64,000 bases of DNA, taken from contig DASTPP010000238.1 in the NCBI GenBank assembly GCA_035762175.1, positions 15,012 to 79,011 of the forward strand. The letters are read 5' to 3'. Both the position numbers and the translations under genes were made by a program. Below, piece after piece: positions 52,497 through 61,242 of this stretch. The number at the start of each line of letters is the position of its first letter. Position 1 is the stretch's first letter. The notes under the pieces are model-generated. The model was not told the origin of the DNA. It saw nothing but the letters and a program-made list of their open reading frames with translations, and did not search any database. This DNA is from DASTPP01 sp035762175 (GTDB lineage: Bacteria > Myxococcota_A > Polyangia > Polyangiales > Polyangiaceae).

Positions 52497-54479
52497 TCAG
52501 ATCGCCTCGGGCCCCGCGACGAAGCCGGCGACGGCGCTGGCGGCGACGACGAAGGGGCTGGCGAGGTAGACCTTGCCGGGCCCCGAGCGGCCGGGAAAGT
52601 TGCGATTGATGGCCGAGACCGTGACCTGCTCGGGCGAGCTCGACACGCCCGGGCCCGCCTTGATGCAGGCGCCGCACGAGGGGTCGACGAGCTCGGCGCC
52701 CGCGCGCTCGAAGAGCTCGAGGTAGCCCTTCGCCTCGGCGTAGCGGCGCACGAGCTGCGAGCCGAACTGAATGTAGAGCCGCACGCCGGGCGCGACGCGG
52801 CGGCCGCGGCCGAGGGCGTGGCCCAGCACCTCGGCGTACATGTCCATGTCGGCGCGCTTGCTGCCGGTGCACGAGCCGCCGTAGGCGATGTCGACGCGCA
52901 CCTCGCCCTCGCGCTCGCGCAGGAGGCGCAGCGGCACGCCGTTGCGCGGGTCGCCCGGGGTGGCGACCATCGGCTCGATCGCCGCGAGATCGAGGTCGAA
53001 GCGGGCGGCGTAGCGCGCGCCCGGGTCGGCGGCGACGGCGCGCTCGCGCACGCGCGCGGGGTCGAGGCCGCGCTCTTGCGCGACGAAGGCGACGGCCGCA
53101 TCGTCGGCGGCGACGATGCCGGTGAAGCCCCCGGCCTCGACGGCCATGTTGGTCAGGGTGGCGCGCTCGTCGACGGCGAGCTCGGCGACGCCGGGGCCGG
53201 CGAACTCGAGCACCTGGCCGATGCCCCGGCCCTCGCGGAAGTAGGGCAACGAGAGCAGGTGCAGCATGACGTCCTTGGCGCAGACGCCGGGCCGGAGCCG
53301 GCCGGCGAGCTCGACGCGCACGCTCTCGGGCACGCGCACGCGCACGTCGCGGGTCAGCCACGCGTTGGCCATGTCGGTCGAGCCGACGCCGAAGGCGAAG
53401 CAGCCGAGCGCGCCGGCCATGCAGCTGTGCGAGTCGGTGCCGGCGATGAGCTGGCCGGGCAGCGCGATGGCCTCGAGCACCTTGGTGTGGCAGATGGCCT
53501 CTGAGCCGGCGGGGCGGCCGTCGCGCTCGACCTCGCCGTAGAGCGTGAGGCGGTGGCGGCGGGCGAAGGCGTCTTGCACCTCGGCCAGGCTCGCGGCCTG
53601 CCGGTCGAGGCCCATCTCGCGGTGGGCCTTGGGCATCACCCGGTCGAGAAAGGTGAGGTGGTCGCGGAAGGCGTACACGCTCTCGGGCTCGGCGACGCGG
53701 GCCTCGTCGCCGAGCGCGGCGCGGAAGAGCGCGTCGGCCATGGGCGTGACGTACTCGTGGGTGAAGCGCACGTCGGCGCGGGCGAAGAAGGCGTCGCCCG
53801 GGGCGACCGCGGGCAGGCCGACGCGGTCTTCGGCGGGGTCGACGACGGCGTGCGCGGCCAAGATCTTCTCGGCCAGCGTCATCGGCCGCGGCGCCGTCGT
53901 CACCGCGGGCGGCCGCAGCTCGCCGCGCAGGCGCGCCCGGTTGTAGGCGAAGAGGCCGCCCGAGCGCACGACGTCGGCCGAGATGGGGTCGCGCCCCCCC
54001 GCGAACGCCTCGATCGGCACCTCGTCGCCGCGCTCGAGCCGCTCGAGCAGGGCGAAGTCGGTCGAGGTGAGCAGCCCGATGTTCTCGGCGTTCTGCCCGT
54101 AGATCTTCTCGACGCTCGCGGCGAACGCCACCCGGATGCCGCAGGCGAGCTCGGCGTAGGGCGCGGTCTCGCGCGACGAGCCGCAGCCCTTCGAGCGGCC
54201 GCTCACGACCGCCCCGAAGCCGCCGTTCTTGACCGCGTCTCGCACGACGACCCCGCCGCGCAAGCCGACCAGGCAGTAGCGCGCCAGCGTCTCGTCGTAA
54301 TAGTAGCAGGCCCAGGCCGGCGTCAGCTCGTCGGTCGAGATGTTGTCGAGCAGCTTGCGCCCCGGGTCGAAGGTGAGCGTGACGCGCCCTTCGAGCTGCG
54401 CCTTCAAGAGGTCGAGGTCTTCGGTGAGGTAGAGAACCTTGCCGCGCAGGCGCAGCGTCTTGGACAAATTGCGGCTCAC
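52497..54479 (-). CDS. Aconitase-family hydro-lyase with fused small subunit
   Basis: A 660-residue Fe-S dehydratase of the aconitase/isopropylmalate isomerase superfamily. Unusually, the swivel (small-subunit) domain comes first (residues ~1-180): LLDNISTDELTPA, GCGSSRETAPYAELACGI. The large domain follows, with GTDSHSCMAGALGCFAFGVGS cut here, and the cluster ligands C in GGSCTGSKRADM and both C in VDPSCGACIKAGPG. All three cluster cysteines are present, so it should be active; 3-isopropylmalate, homoaconitate or a related diacid is the likely substrate. Start GTG 54479 (MSRNLSKTLRLRG) is preferred to an Arg-rich extension. Its neighbours give no pathway hint. Confidence 0.9.
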   Translation of the reverse strand: MSRNLSKTLRLRGKVLYLTEDLDLLKAQLEGRVTLTFDPGRKLLDNISTDELTPAWACYYYDETLARYCLVGLRGGVVVRDAVKNGGFGAVVSGRSKGCGSSRETAPYAELACGIRVAFAASVEKIYGQNAENIGLLTSTDFALLERLERGDEVPIEAFAGGRDPISADVVRSGGLFAYNRARLRGELRPPAVTTAPRPMTLAEKILAAHAVVDPAEDRVGLPAVAPGDAFFARADVRFTHEYVTPMADALFRAALGDEARVAEPESVYAFRDHLTFLDRVMPKAHREMGLDRQAASLAEVQDAFARRHRLTLYGEVERDGRPAGSEAICHTKVLEAIALPGQLIAGTDSHSCMAGALGCFAFGVGSTDMANAWLTRDVRVRVPESVRVELAGRLRPGVCAKDVMLHLLSLPYFREGRGIGQVLEFAGPGVAELAVDERATLTNMAVEAGGFTGIVAADDAAVAFVAQERGLDPARVRERAVAADPGARYAARFDLDLAAIEPMVATPGDPRNGVPLRLLREREGEVRVDIAYGGSCTGSKRADMDMYAEVLGHALGRGRRVAPGVRLYIQFGSQLVRRYAEAKGYLELFERAGAELVDPSCGACIKAGPGVSSSPEQVTVSAINRNFPGRSGPGKVYLASPFVVAASAVAGFVAGPEAI

Positions 54480-54546
54480 GGTACGTAGAGCATCACGCGC
54501 CCGCGTCGCCCGCAAGCCGCCCCCGAACGACGAGGTGCGGCAATTT

Positions 54547-55401
54547 TCAGCCCGGGGTGCGCAAAGGTAGTACGTTGCGGGGGTCGACGGCGATGGTCCA
54601 GGCCTGGTCCATCACGTGGCCCGCGGCGGTCGGCTTGCCCTCGCGCTCGTCGCGCACGCGGCGCACCTCGAGGTGCAGGTGCACGAGGCCCTCGCTGCCC
54701 GTGTCGCCGACGAAGCCGAGCAGATCGCCCTCGCGCGCGGGCTGGCCGGGGGTGAGGCCCTGGGCGATGCCGTCGAGGTGTCCGTAGACCACGAGGTACG
54801 TGCGCAGGCGCCCCCCCTCGCGCACGAGGTGGCGCGTGACGACGCAGGTGCCGACGAGGTGGCCGGCGTGCAGCACCTCGGCCTCGCCGTCCTGGTGTTC
54901 GAGCGTGACGAGGCGCACCTCGGCGCCGCGCGGGGCCATCAGATCGACGCCGCCGTGGCCGACGGCGTGCAGGCGCGGGCCCCGGCGCTGCGCCTCGTTG
55001 GGCCGGTCGAGATCGTAGCCGCTCATGACGAAGGGCACGCCGGGCCGGTCGGGCGTGCGGACGGGGTAGCGATAGGCGGCGAACTCGGCCGGGCGCTCGG
55101 GCAGGCGCGGCACCTGGTCGTAGGTCTCGACGCGGCCGCGCCGGTCGATGTGCCAGTTGCTGCGGGCGACGAGCTCTTCGCCCTCGTCGTCGAAGGCGTG
55201 CAAGAAGTCGACGCAGGCGCCGCCGTCGGGCAGCGTGCCCCGGGGGCAGAGCGGCGAGGGGGCGGCGGCGGCCCGGGCGGGGCGCGCCGCGGTCGGGGTC
55301 GGGGTGGGCGGGGGCCTCCGGGCCGCGGCGCGCGTCGGGGCGAGGCCGGAGAGGGCGGCGAGGGCGGCGACGCCGAGCGAGGCGCGGACGAGCGGGTGCA
55401 T
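54547..55401 (-). CDS. M23-family peptidase (LytM domain)
   Basis: A 284-residue exported peptidase or divisome factor. The signal peptide ends around LAPTRAAA. The LytM zinc-site motifs are HGGVDLMAPRGAEVRLV (HxxxD), YGHLDGIAQGLTPGQ and the final HLHLEVRR (HxH), all intact, so it can cut glycyl or peptide cross-bridges of murein. A Cys pair (CPRGTLPDGGAC) lies before the catalytic domain. ATG 55401. The next 280 bases upstream are a GC-rich repeat tract. It precedes the dehydratase on the same strand by 67 bases, probably as a separate unit. Confidence 0.92.
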   Translation of the reverse strand: MHPLVRASLGVAALAALSGLAPTRAAARRPPPTPTPTAARPARAAAAPSPLCPRGTLPDGGACVDFLHAFDDEGEELVARSNWHIDRRGRVETYDQVPRLPERPAEFAAYRYPVRTPDRPGVPFVMSGYDLDRPNEAQRRGPRLHAVGHGGVDLMAPRGAEVRLVTLEHQDGEAEVLHAGHLVGTCVVTRHLVREGGRLRTYLVVYGHLDGIAQGLTPGQPAREGDLLGFVGDTGSEGLVHLHLEVRRVRDEREGKPTAAGHVMDQAWTIAVDPRNVLPLRTPG

Positions 55402-55442
55402 GGGCCGGGGCCCGGGCCCGGGCGGGGGCCCCCGTGCCGAGC

Positions 55443-55680
55443 CTAACCCGTCGGGCGGGGCGGCGCTTCCCTCCCGACGCGGGGCGGCGCTTCTCTCGGG
55501 GGGCGGCGCTTGCCTCCCGGCGCGGGGCAGCGCTTCCCGCCGGGCGCGGCGCATCCCTCGTCGGGCGGGGCGGCGCTTGCCTCCCGGCGCGGCGCGGCGC
55601 GTCTCGCGCGGCGCGGTGCGGCGCACGCCGCCCGGACGTGCGGAGCTTCCCTCCCGGGCGGGGTCTTGCTACGCCTCGGG
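55443..55680. repeat. Degenerate GCGGGGCGGCGCTTCCCTCCCGG minisatellite
   Basis: About eight imperfect units of 24-30 bases built on GGGGCGGCGCTT(C/G)CCTCCCGG fill the divergent gap between the M23 peptidase and HEAT-repeat genes. The open frames crossing it are low-complexity and not genes. The promoters of both genes must lie within or beside it. Confidence 0.75.
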
Positions 55681-55684
55681 CCCA

Positions 55685-56335
55685 ATGAGCAAGCCTGCCT
55701 CCGCCGAGACGACCCTGCGCGCCCTCTTCGACGCCGAGCGCAACGTGCGGCGCCTGCACCGCGAGCTCGTCGCCGGCGATCGCGGCGCGGTCATCGCCGC
55801 CGCGGTCGCCGCGGTGCGCGAGGCGAAGGGCTCGAGCGACGAAGACGAGGGGGCCGTCCGGCTGGTGCGGCTCGCGGCGCTGCTCGGCGATCTCGGGGGC
55901 GATCGGGCGGTCGACGCGCTCATCGACGTGCTCGACTCCGAGCAGCCCGAGGCGCGCCTGGCCGCCGGCGAGGCCCTCTCCGAGCTCGCCTTCGACCGCT
56001 TCAAAGAGGTGGCCCTCGGGGTCGAGCGCGCGCTCGTGCGGCTCGCGCCGACGAGCCCCGCGCTCTCCGAGCTGCCCTTCGTGCTCTCCGAGGTGCCCGA
56101 GCCCGGCGTCGCCAAGCTGCTCGGCCGCTTCCTCGAGCACGCGCAGGCCGAGGTGGTGGCCTCGGCCATCGAGGCCTCGGTCGAGTACGGCGACCCCGCG
56201 CTCGCCCGGCTCATCGCCCCGCTGAAGAACGACCCGCGCGTCGTCGACCTCGACGACGAGGCGGGCGAGCGCGACCAGGCGACGATCGGCCAGCTCGCGC
56301 GCGAGGCGTGCGAGGTGCTCGAAGCCGCGTCATGA
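55685..56335 (+). CDS. HEAT-repeat-like protein
   Basis: A 216-residue all-helical protein with HEAT/PBS-lyase-like repeats: AAVAAVREAKG, VRLVRLAALLGDLGGDRAVD, ALIDVLDSEQPEARLAAGEA, and later AQAEVVASAIEASVEYGDPA followed by LARLIAPLKNDPR. Such proteins are usually scaffolds or, in the PBS-lyase group, cofactor-protein ligases; no active-site residue can be pointed out. ATG 55685. The stop overlaps the methyltransferase-like start by 4 bases (ATGA), implying a shared function. Confidence 0.85.
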   Translation: MSKPASAETTLRALFDAERNVRRLHRELVAGDRGAVIAAAVAAVREAKGSSDEDEGAVRLVRLAALLGDLGGDRAVDALIDVLDSEQPEARLAAGEALSELAFDRFKEVALGVERALVRLAPTSPALSELPFVLSEVPEPGVAKLLGRFLEHAQAEVVASAIEASVEYGDPALARLIAPLKNDPRVVDLDDEAGERDQATIGQLAREACEVLEAAS

Positions 56336-57162
56336 ACCTGCCCGAGCTCGGGCCCTCGGACGCGGCGGTCTTCGAGGCCTTCGTCGCGCCCCGCCTCGGG
56401 GCGCTCTACCAAGAGCTCTTGCTCGCCATGCTGCTGCCCCAGCGGCCCTCGCGCGTCGCCCACCTCGGCTGCCGGACGGGCTACCCCGACCAGCTGCTCG
56501 CCGCGCAGCTGCCCGGCGGCGAGCTCTTCGGCGTCGACCCCTCGCTGAGCGCCGTCGAGCTCGCGCAGACCAAGGCGTCGCTCCTGCCCGACTTCGGCGC
56601 GCACTACCTGGCCGCCGCGGGCCTGCCGAGCCCGCTCGAGGGCGCCTCGTTCACCCACGTCGTCTGCCTGAACCCCGTCGCCCCGACGGCCGCCGAGCGC
56701 ACCGCGCTCTTCGCCGAGGCCTGCCGCCTGCTCGTGCCCGAGGGCCAGGCCCTCGTCGGCATGCCGCTCCGGGGCTCCTTCCAGGAGGTGTTCGACCTGC
56801 TGCGCGAGTACGCCGTCAAGTACGACGAGGCCGCCGTCGGCGAGGCGAGCGAGGCGGCCATCGGCATGCGGCCCACGGTCGAGTCGGTGACCGACGAGTG
56901 CGAGGCGGCCGGCTTCGTCGAGGTCGACGTCGAGATCGTGCGCACCGAGCTCGAGTTCCAGAGCGGGCGCGACTTCTTCGAAGACCCCATCACGCGCCTG
57001 GTCATCCTGCCCGACGTGCTCGCGTACCTCGGCCTCGAGGGCCCTGTTGAGGCCCCGCTCGCCTACGTGCGCGAGGCCATCGACCGCTACTGGTCCGAGG
57101 CCACCTTCGGCCTGACCGTGCAGGTCGGCTGCGTCAGCGGGCTGCGCGCCGCGCCCGGCTGA
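56332..57162 (+). CDS. Methyltransferase-like protein
   Basis: A 276-residue protein with a class I SAM-methyltransferase fold. Motif I is RVAHLGCRTGYPDQLLAAQL, the acidic loop after strand 2 is LFGVDPSLSAVELAQ, and strand 4 is FTHVVCLNPVAPTAAERTAL, followed by ACRLLVPEGQALVGMP. The usual E/DxGxGxG is degraded (HLGCRTG), so SAM binding is likely but catalysis is uncertain. The C-terminal part is helical. Coupled to the HEAT-repeat gene; the pair may act on the same target. Confidence 0.85.
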   Translation: MNLPELGPSDAAVFEAFVAPRLGALYQELLLAMLLPQRPSRVAHLGCRTGYPDQLLAAQLPGGELFGVDPSLSAVELAQTKASLLPDFGAHYLAAAGLPSPLEGASFTHVVCLNPVAPTAAERTALFAEACRLLVPEGQALVGMPLRGSFQEVFDLLREYAVKYDEAAVGEASEAAIGMRPTVESVTDECEAAGFVEVDVEIVRTELEFQSGRDFFEDPITRLVILPDVLAYLGLEGPVEAPLAYVREAIDRYWSEATFGLTVQVGCVSGLRAAPG

Positions 57163-57317
57163 TCGCCGCGCCGGGGGCCCGCGCCGCCGCGCCGCGTCGG
57201 GCCTCGCGCCCGCCGCCGGCCCGCGCCGCGCCGCGCGCCCGCGGCGGGGCGTCGCGCCGGGAGCGCGGAGGGGTTGTCGTGGCCCGGGGGCCGTGGTTTG
57301 CCTCCCCGCCCACGACC

Positions 57318-59725
57318 ATGACGACCGTCCGGCTCAGGCCGCTCAAGCGCGAGCCGCCCCGCTGCGCGAACTACGCCGACGAGCACGAGCTGCGCCGCTT
57401 CGAGCGCGCCATGCGCGCGCACCGCGCCGACACCGAGCCCTTCGTCGTCGAAGCGCTCGAGGGGCGCGTCGACGGCGCGTACCGCGTGCGCGGCGAGAGC
57501 GGCAACGAATACTACGTCGACATCGTCGACGGCGGCGGGCAGAGCGACACCTGCACCTGCCCCGACTTTCTGACCAACGATCTGGGCACCTGCAAGCACG
57601 CCGAGGCCGTGCGCCGCGCCGTCGCCGGCCGGCGCGCCTGGCGCGCGCTCTACGCGCGGCTGCCGGCCGAGCCCGCCGTGACGACGGTCGGCGTGCGCTT
57701 CGCCGAGCCCGGGCGTCCCGCCCCCGCCCTGCTCGGGCCGGTCTCGCGGCGCGCGCTCGCCCGGGGCGGCCTCGCGCTCGACGCGGCCGGGTGGGTCGAG
57801 CCGGGCGCCTCGGCGGTGCTGCGCCCGGGCCGCGACGGGCCCGCGCTGCGCGTCACCTACGCCGCCCCGCTCGCCTACGAGCGCTGGCGGCAGGTGCGCG
57901 CCTTGCGCGCGCGGCGCGCGGCGGTCGCGGCGGCCCTGGGGCGGGGCCGGCTCGGCGTCGACGTGCTGCGGGGCCCGCTCTTCCCCTACCAGCGCGACGG
58001 CGTCGCGCACCTGGTCGTGGCCGGGCGCGGGTTGCTCGCCGACGACATGGGCCTCGGCAAGACCGTCCAGGCCATCGCCGCCTGCGAGGTGCTCCGGGCC
58101 CGCGGCGAGGCCTCGCGCGTGCTCGTCGTCGCGCCCACCTCGCTCAAGCACCAGTGGGCGGCCGAGATCGAGCGGCACGCCGGCGAGCGCGCCGTCATCG
58201 TCGGCGGCGGCGGGCGCGCGCGGGCCGCCGCCTTCCGGTCGGACGCGCCCTACAAGATCCTCAACTACGAGCTCACCTGGCGCGAGCTGCGCCGGCTGCA
58301 GGGCCTCGACGCCGACGTGCTCGTGCTCGACGAGGCCCAGCGGGCCAAGAACTTCCGCACCAAGACCGCCGCCACGCTGCGCGCCATCCCCTCGCGCTTT
58401 CTCTTCGTGCTGACGGGCACCCCCGTCGAGAACCGCCTCGACGACCTCTACGCCCTCCTGCAGCTCGCCGACCCCGCGCTGCTCGGCCCCCTCTGGCGCT
58501 TCAACCGCGAGTTCCACGAACAGAACGAGCGGGGGCGGGTCACCGGCTACAAGAACCTCGCCCGCCTGCGCGAGCGCATCGCCCCCTTCGTGCTGCGCCG
58601 CCGCAAGGAGGCCGTGCTCGACCAGCTCCCGCCGCTCACCGAGCAATACCGCTACGTGCCCCTCGACCCGCGGCAGGCCGAGCTCGAGGCGGGCCTGCGC
58701 TCGGACGCCGCGCAAATTCTCGCGATCGCCGAGCGGCGCGCCCTGACCAAAGAAGAGCACGAGCGCCTGATGAAGCTCCTGCTCAAGGCCCGCCAGGCGT
58801 GCAACGCCCTCGAGCTCGCCGACCCCGACCGCGGCGAGCGCGCCTCGCCCAAGCTCGACGAGTTCGAGTCGTTCGTCGCCGAGATCGCGGCGCAAGGCTC
58901 GTCGAAGCTGCTCGTCTTCTCCGAGTGGGTCGGCATGCTGAGGCTCGCCGCCGAGCGCCTCGTCGCCTTGGGCGTCGGGCACCTGCTCTTTCACGGCGGC
59001 GTGCCGGCCGAGCGGCGCGGCGCCCTGCTCGACCGCTTCCGGCACGACCCCGACCTGCGCGTCTTGCTCTGCTCCGACGCCGGCGGCGTCGGCCTCAACC
59101 TGCAAGTCGCCACCTACGTCGTCCACCTCGATCTGCCCTGGAACCCCGCCCGCCTCGACCAACGCACGCCGAGGCGGGCGCGACGCCGAGCGCCGAAACG
59201 AACGCGCCCTCGGCCGCCGAGGAGGCCTGGGCCTCCGAGACCGCGGCGGGCGCGATGCCGGGTACCGCCAACGGCAACGCCGCCGCCCGACCCTCCGACG
59301 CCGCCAACGGCAACGCCGCCGCCCGACCCCCCGACGCCGCCAACGGCAACGCCGCCGGCGCCCCCCCGCCCCGCCGGACGACCACGCGCGCCGCCGAGCG
59401 CTTGCGCCTCGCGAAGGTCGTCTTCGACGCCGCGTTCTACGCCGACGCCCTGCGCGCCTCGTACGAGGCGGTCGCCTCGGCCCTCGGCTCGCTCGCCGAC
59501 GGCGGCCCGCCCCCGAGCCACCAGGCCCTCGTCGCGGCGCTCTACCGCGACCTCTTGCCCGCCGGCAAGGCCCCCCCGGCCGCGCACGCCACGCTCGCGC
59601 GCCTCCACGATCTGCTCTCGCTCGACGAGCACGGCGTCGAGGTCGATCGCGAGCTCGCCCGCCAGGCCGTCGAAGAGGCCGCCGCTTGGGTCGAGCGCCT
59701 CGCGCCCCCGCCAGGCACGGGCTGA
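57318..59725 (+). pseudogene. SWIM zinc-finger SNF2 helicase with motif VI deleted and frameshift
   Basis: The frame from ATG 57318 encodes a SWIM finger (CTCPDFLTNDLGTCKHAEAV) near residue 80. A complete SNF2 N-lobe follows: LADDMGLGKTVQAIAACEVL, VLVVAPTSLKHQW, VLVLDEAQRAKN, FVLTGTPVENRLDDLYALL. The C-lobe runs as far as VGLNLQVATYVVHLDLPWNP and ARLDQR. There motif VI (QRxxRxHRxGQ) should follow but is missing, and at about 59160 the sense reading jumps to the +1 frame. That frame continues with a Ala/Asn-rich linker (three 36-bp repeats) and a HEPN-like helical domain (RLAKVVFDAAFYADALRASY), ending at 59725. The original frame stays open to 59900 with Pro/Arg noise. Likely an inactive deletion derivative. 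Confidence 0.8.
59267..59374 (+). repeat. Three 36-bp in-frame repeats
   Basis: Units begin at 59267, 59303 and 59339 and read GCCAACGGCAACGCCGCCGC then CCGACCC/TCCGACGCC, coding ANGNAAARPSDA in the frame of the C-terminal helical domain. Located directly after the helicase deletion point. Confidence 0.8.
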
Positions 59726-59896
59726 GCGCCTCCGCAGGCCGGCCGGGCCCCGAGCGCTCGGCAAGGCGGCGATCAAGGTGCTCAACCCCGCGCGCTCGTC
59801 CGAGCCCGCGTCGGTCGCGCGCTTCGTCGGCGACGAGCTCTCGCTCCGCCCCTTCGTCGCCCCCGGCCTCGGCGGCGTCGTGCTCGGCGGCAGGTT

Positions 59897-60793
59897 CTAG
59901 CGCGGCGATCGCCCGGGCGGCGGGCGCTCGCAGAGGCGCACGTTCAGATCGCCGCAGCCGACGTCGTGCAGGAAGAACGCGGCTTCGTCGACCGCCGCGA
60001 GACAGTTCTGGCCGGCGCCCCCGTTGGGCTGGCCGGCCGCGAAGGCGAACGCTCCGGCGGTGAAGGGCTCGCCGTTCTCCCAGGCGAAGTTCCCCTCGTT
60101 GCCGGCGCCGCGATCGTTGCCACCCGTCCAGACCGATTCGACGAGCCCGAACTGGCTCGTCAACACGCCGCGGATCAGATCGAACTCTCGCTGGTCGCCG
60201 AACGCGACCATGTGCCCGCCCTCGGGCAGGGCCCTGCAGGCGTCGCGCGCCGCGACCCAGGCGAGGTCCGCGCGAAAGAGCAGGTAGCAATGCCCCGTCG
60301 CCCCGTCGATGAAGGGCTCGCCGTCGACCGCCTCGCAGCGCACCTGGCAATCGGAGGTGCAGGCCGCGTTGCCCTCGGGCAGCCCGCTGTCGCAGGCCTC
60401 GTCGCCCTCGGCGACGCCATCGCCGCAGACCACGCCGGGCGAGCCCCCGGCCCCTGCGCCGCCCGAGCCCCCCGAGCCCCCCGAGCCCCCCGAGCCCGCC
60501 TGCCCCCCGGTGCCGCCCTGGCCGCCCGAGCCGCCCGAGCCGCCCGAGCCGCCCGAGCCGCCCGAGCCGCTCGTGCTGCCGCCCCCCGCGCCCTGCCTCG
60601 GCGCCCCGGCCTCGCCGCCCACGTTCGGCGCCCCCGAACGCCCCCCCGAGGCCCCCGAGCCGCCGCCGCCGGCCCGGCCCTCGCCGGCGGTGAGCTCGTC
60701 GAAGTCGGCGGCGAGCGAGCAGGCAGCCGCCAGCGAACAAACCACGAGCGCCGTGAAAAGCGCCGTGGGACGTGGGCGACGGGTCACGAGCAT
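59897..60793 (-). CDS. C-type-lectin-domain lipoprotein with Cys-rich repeat
   Basis: A 298-residue surface lipoprotein. Signal peptide with lipobox SLAAAC; a Gly/Ser-rich linker of GGSGGSGG units. Next is a Myxococcus-type cysteine-rich repeat (VCGDGVAEGDEACDSG, then ACTSDCQVRCE). A C-type lectin-like domain closes the protein, with GHCYLLFRADLAWVAARDAC, WTGGNDRGAGNEGNFAWENG and the C-terminal HDVGCGDLNVRLCE. The calcium/sugar motif (EPN/WND type) is only partly kept (WTGG, NDR). It may bind carbohydrate on prey or kin. ATG 60793 used; a GTG three codons upstream is possible. It converges with the helicase remnant. Confidence 0.88.
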   Translation of the reverse strand: MLVTRRPRPTALFTALVVCSLAAACSLAADFDELTAGEGRAGGGGSGASGGRSGAPNVGGEAGAPRQGAGGGSTSGSGGSGGSGGSGGSGGQGGTGGQAGSGGSGGSGGSGGAGAGGSPGVVCGDGVAEGDEACDSGLPEGNAACTSDCQVRCEAVDGEPFIDGATGHCYLLFRADLAWVAARDACRALPEGGHMVAFGDQREFDLIRGVLTSQFGLVESVWTGGNDRGAGNEGNFAWENGEPFTAGAFAFAAGQPNGGAGQNCLAAVDEAAFFLHDVGCGDLNVRLCERPPPGRSPR

Positions 60794-60912
60794 CGGGGCC
60801 ACGATAACGCCTCTTGGCCTGCCACCACTACCTGACAGACTCCTCAGGGGGCAGGCACCTACACCCCCCTCACCCTAGGCTCCTCATGCCGACCGCGCTC
60901 GAGGCGGTCGAC

Positions 60913-61120
60913 ATCGGCGACGTCGCCGGGCCCTCCCGGAAGGCTTGCCGAGGTCGTCGGCGACGTCGCCGGACTTTCCCAAAGGTCTCAAGAGGTCGTC
61001 GGCGACGTCGCCGGACCCCCCCGAAGGCTTGCCGAGGTCGTCGGCGACGTCGCCGGACCCTTCCGGAAGGCTTTCCGAGGCTGTCGGCGACGTCGCCGGA
61101 CCGTTCGAAAGGTTCTCGGC
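60913..61120. repeat. 42-bp tandem repeat array with GGCGACGTCGCC core
   Basis: Five good units starting about 60914, 60956, 60998, 61040 and 61083, each with GTCGGCGACGTCGCCGGAC followed by a purine/pyrimidine-rich ...CCGAAAGGCTT...GAG spacer, plus a decayed sixth near 61115. The core is a 12-bp perfect palindrome. The period of 42 (43 once) keeps reading frames open on both strands (SGDVADDLGKPSGG on minus), but no start or domain supports a gene. It fills the gap between two minus-strand genes. Confidence 0.85.
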
Positions 61121-61242
61121 GAACGTCAGAGGCGTCCGGGGGTCTTTCGAACGGCCCCCCGAGGTCGCCGGCGCGTTTCGCGGCATGGTTCGAAAGGTCC
61201 GGCGGGTGCGCCGGTGCGCGGGCCGGGGCCGGGCCGCCTCGC

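Noticed and set aside
59686..60063. Short frames between the helicase remnant and the lectin gene
   Set aside because: Pro/Arg/Ser-rich noise in the continuation of the shifted helicase frame; no start support.
60900..61240. Protein with 14-residue repeats (SGDVADDLGKPSGG) across the 42-bp array
   Set aside because: The open frame results from a period divisible by three. It lacks a start and signal, and on the minus strand merges with the reverse of the transporter's downstream region.
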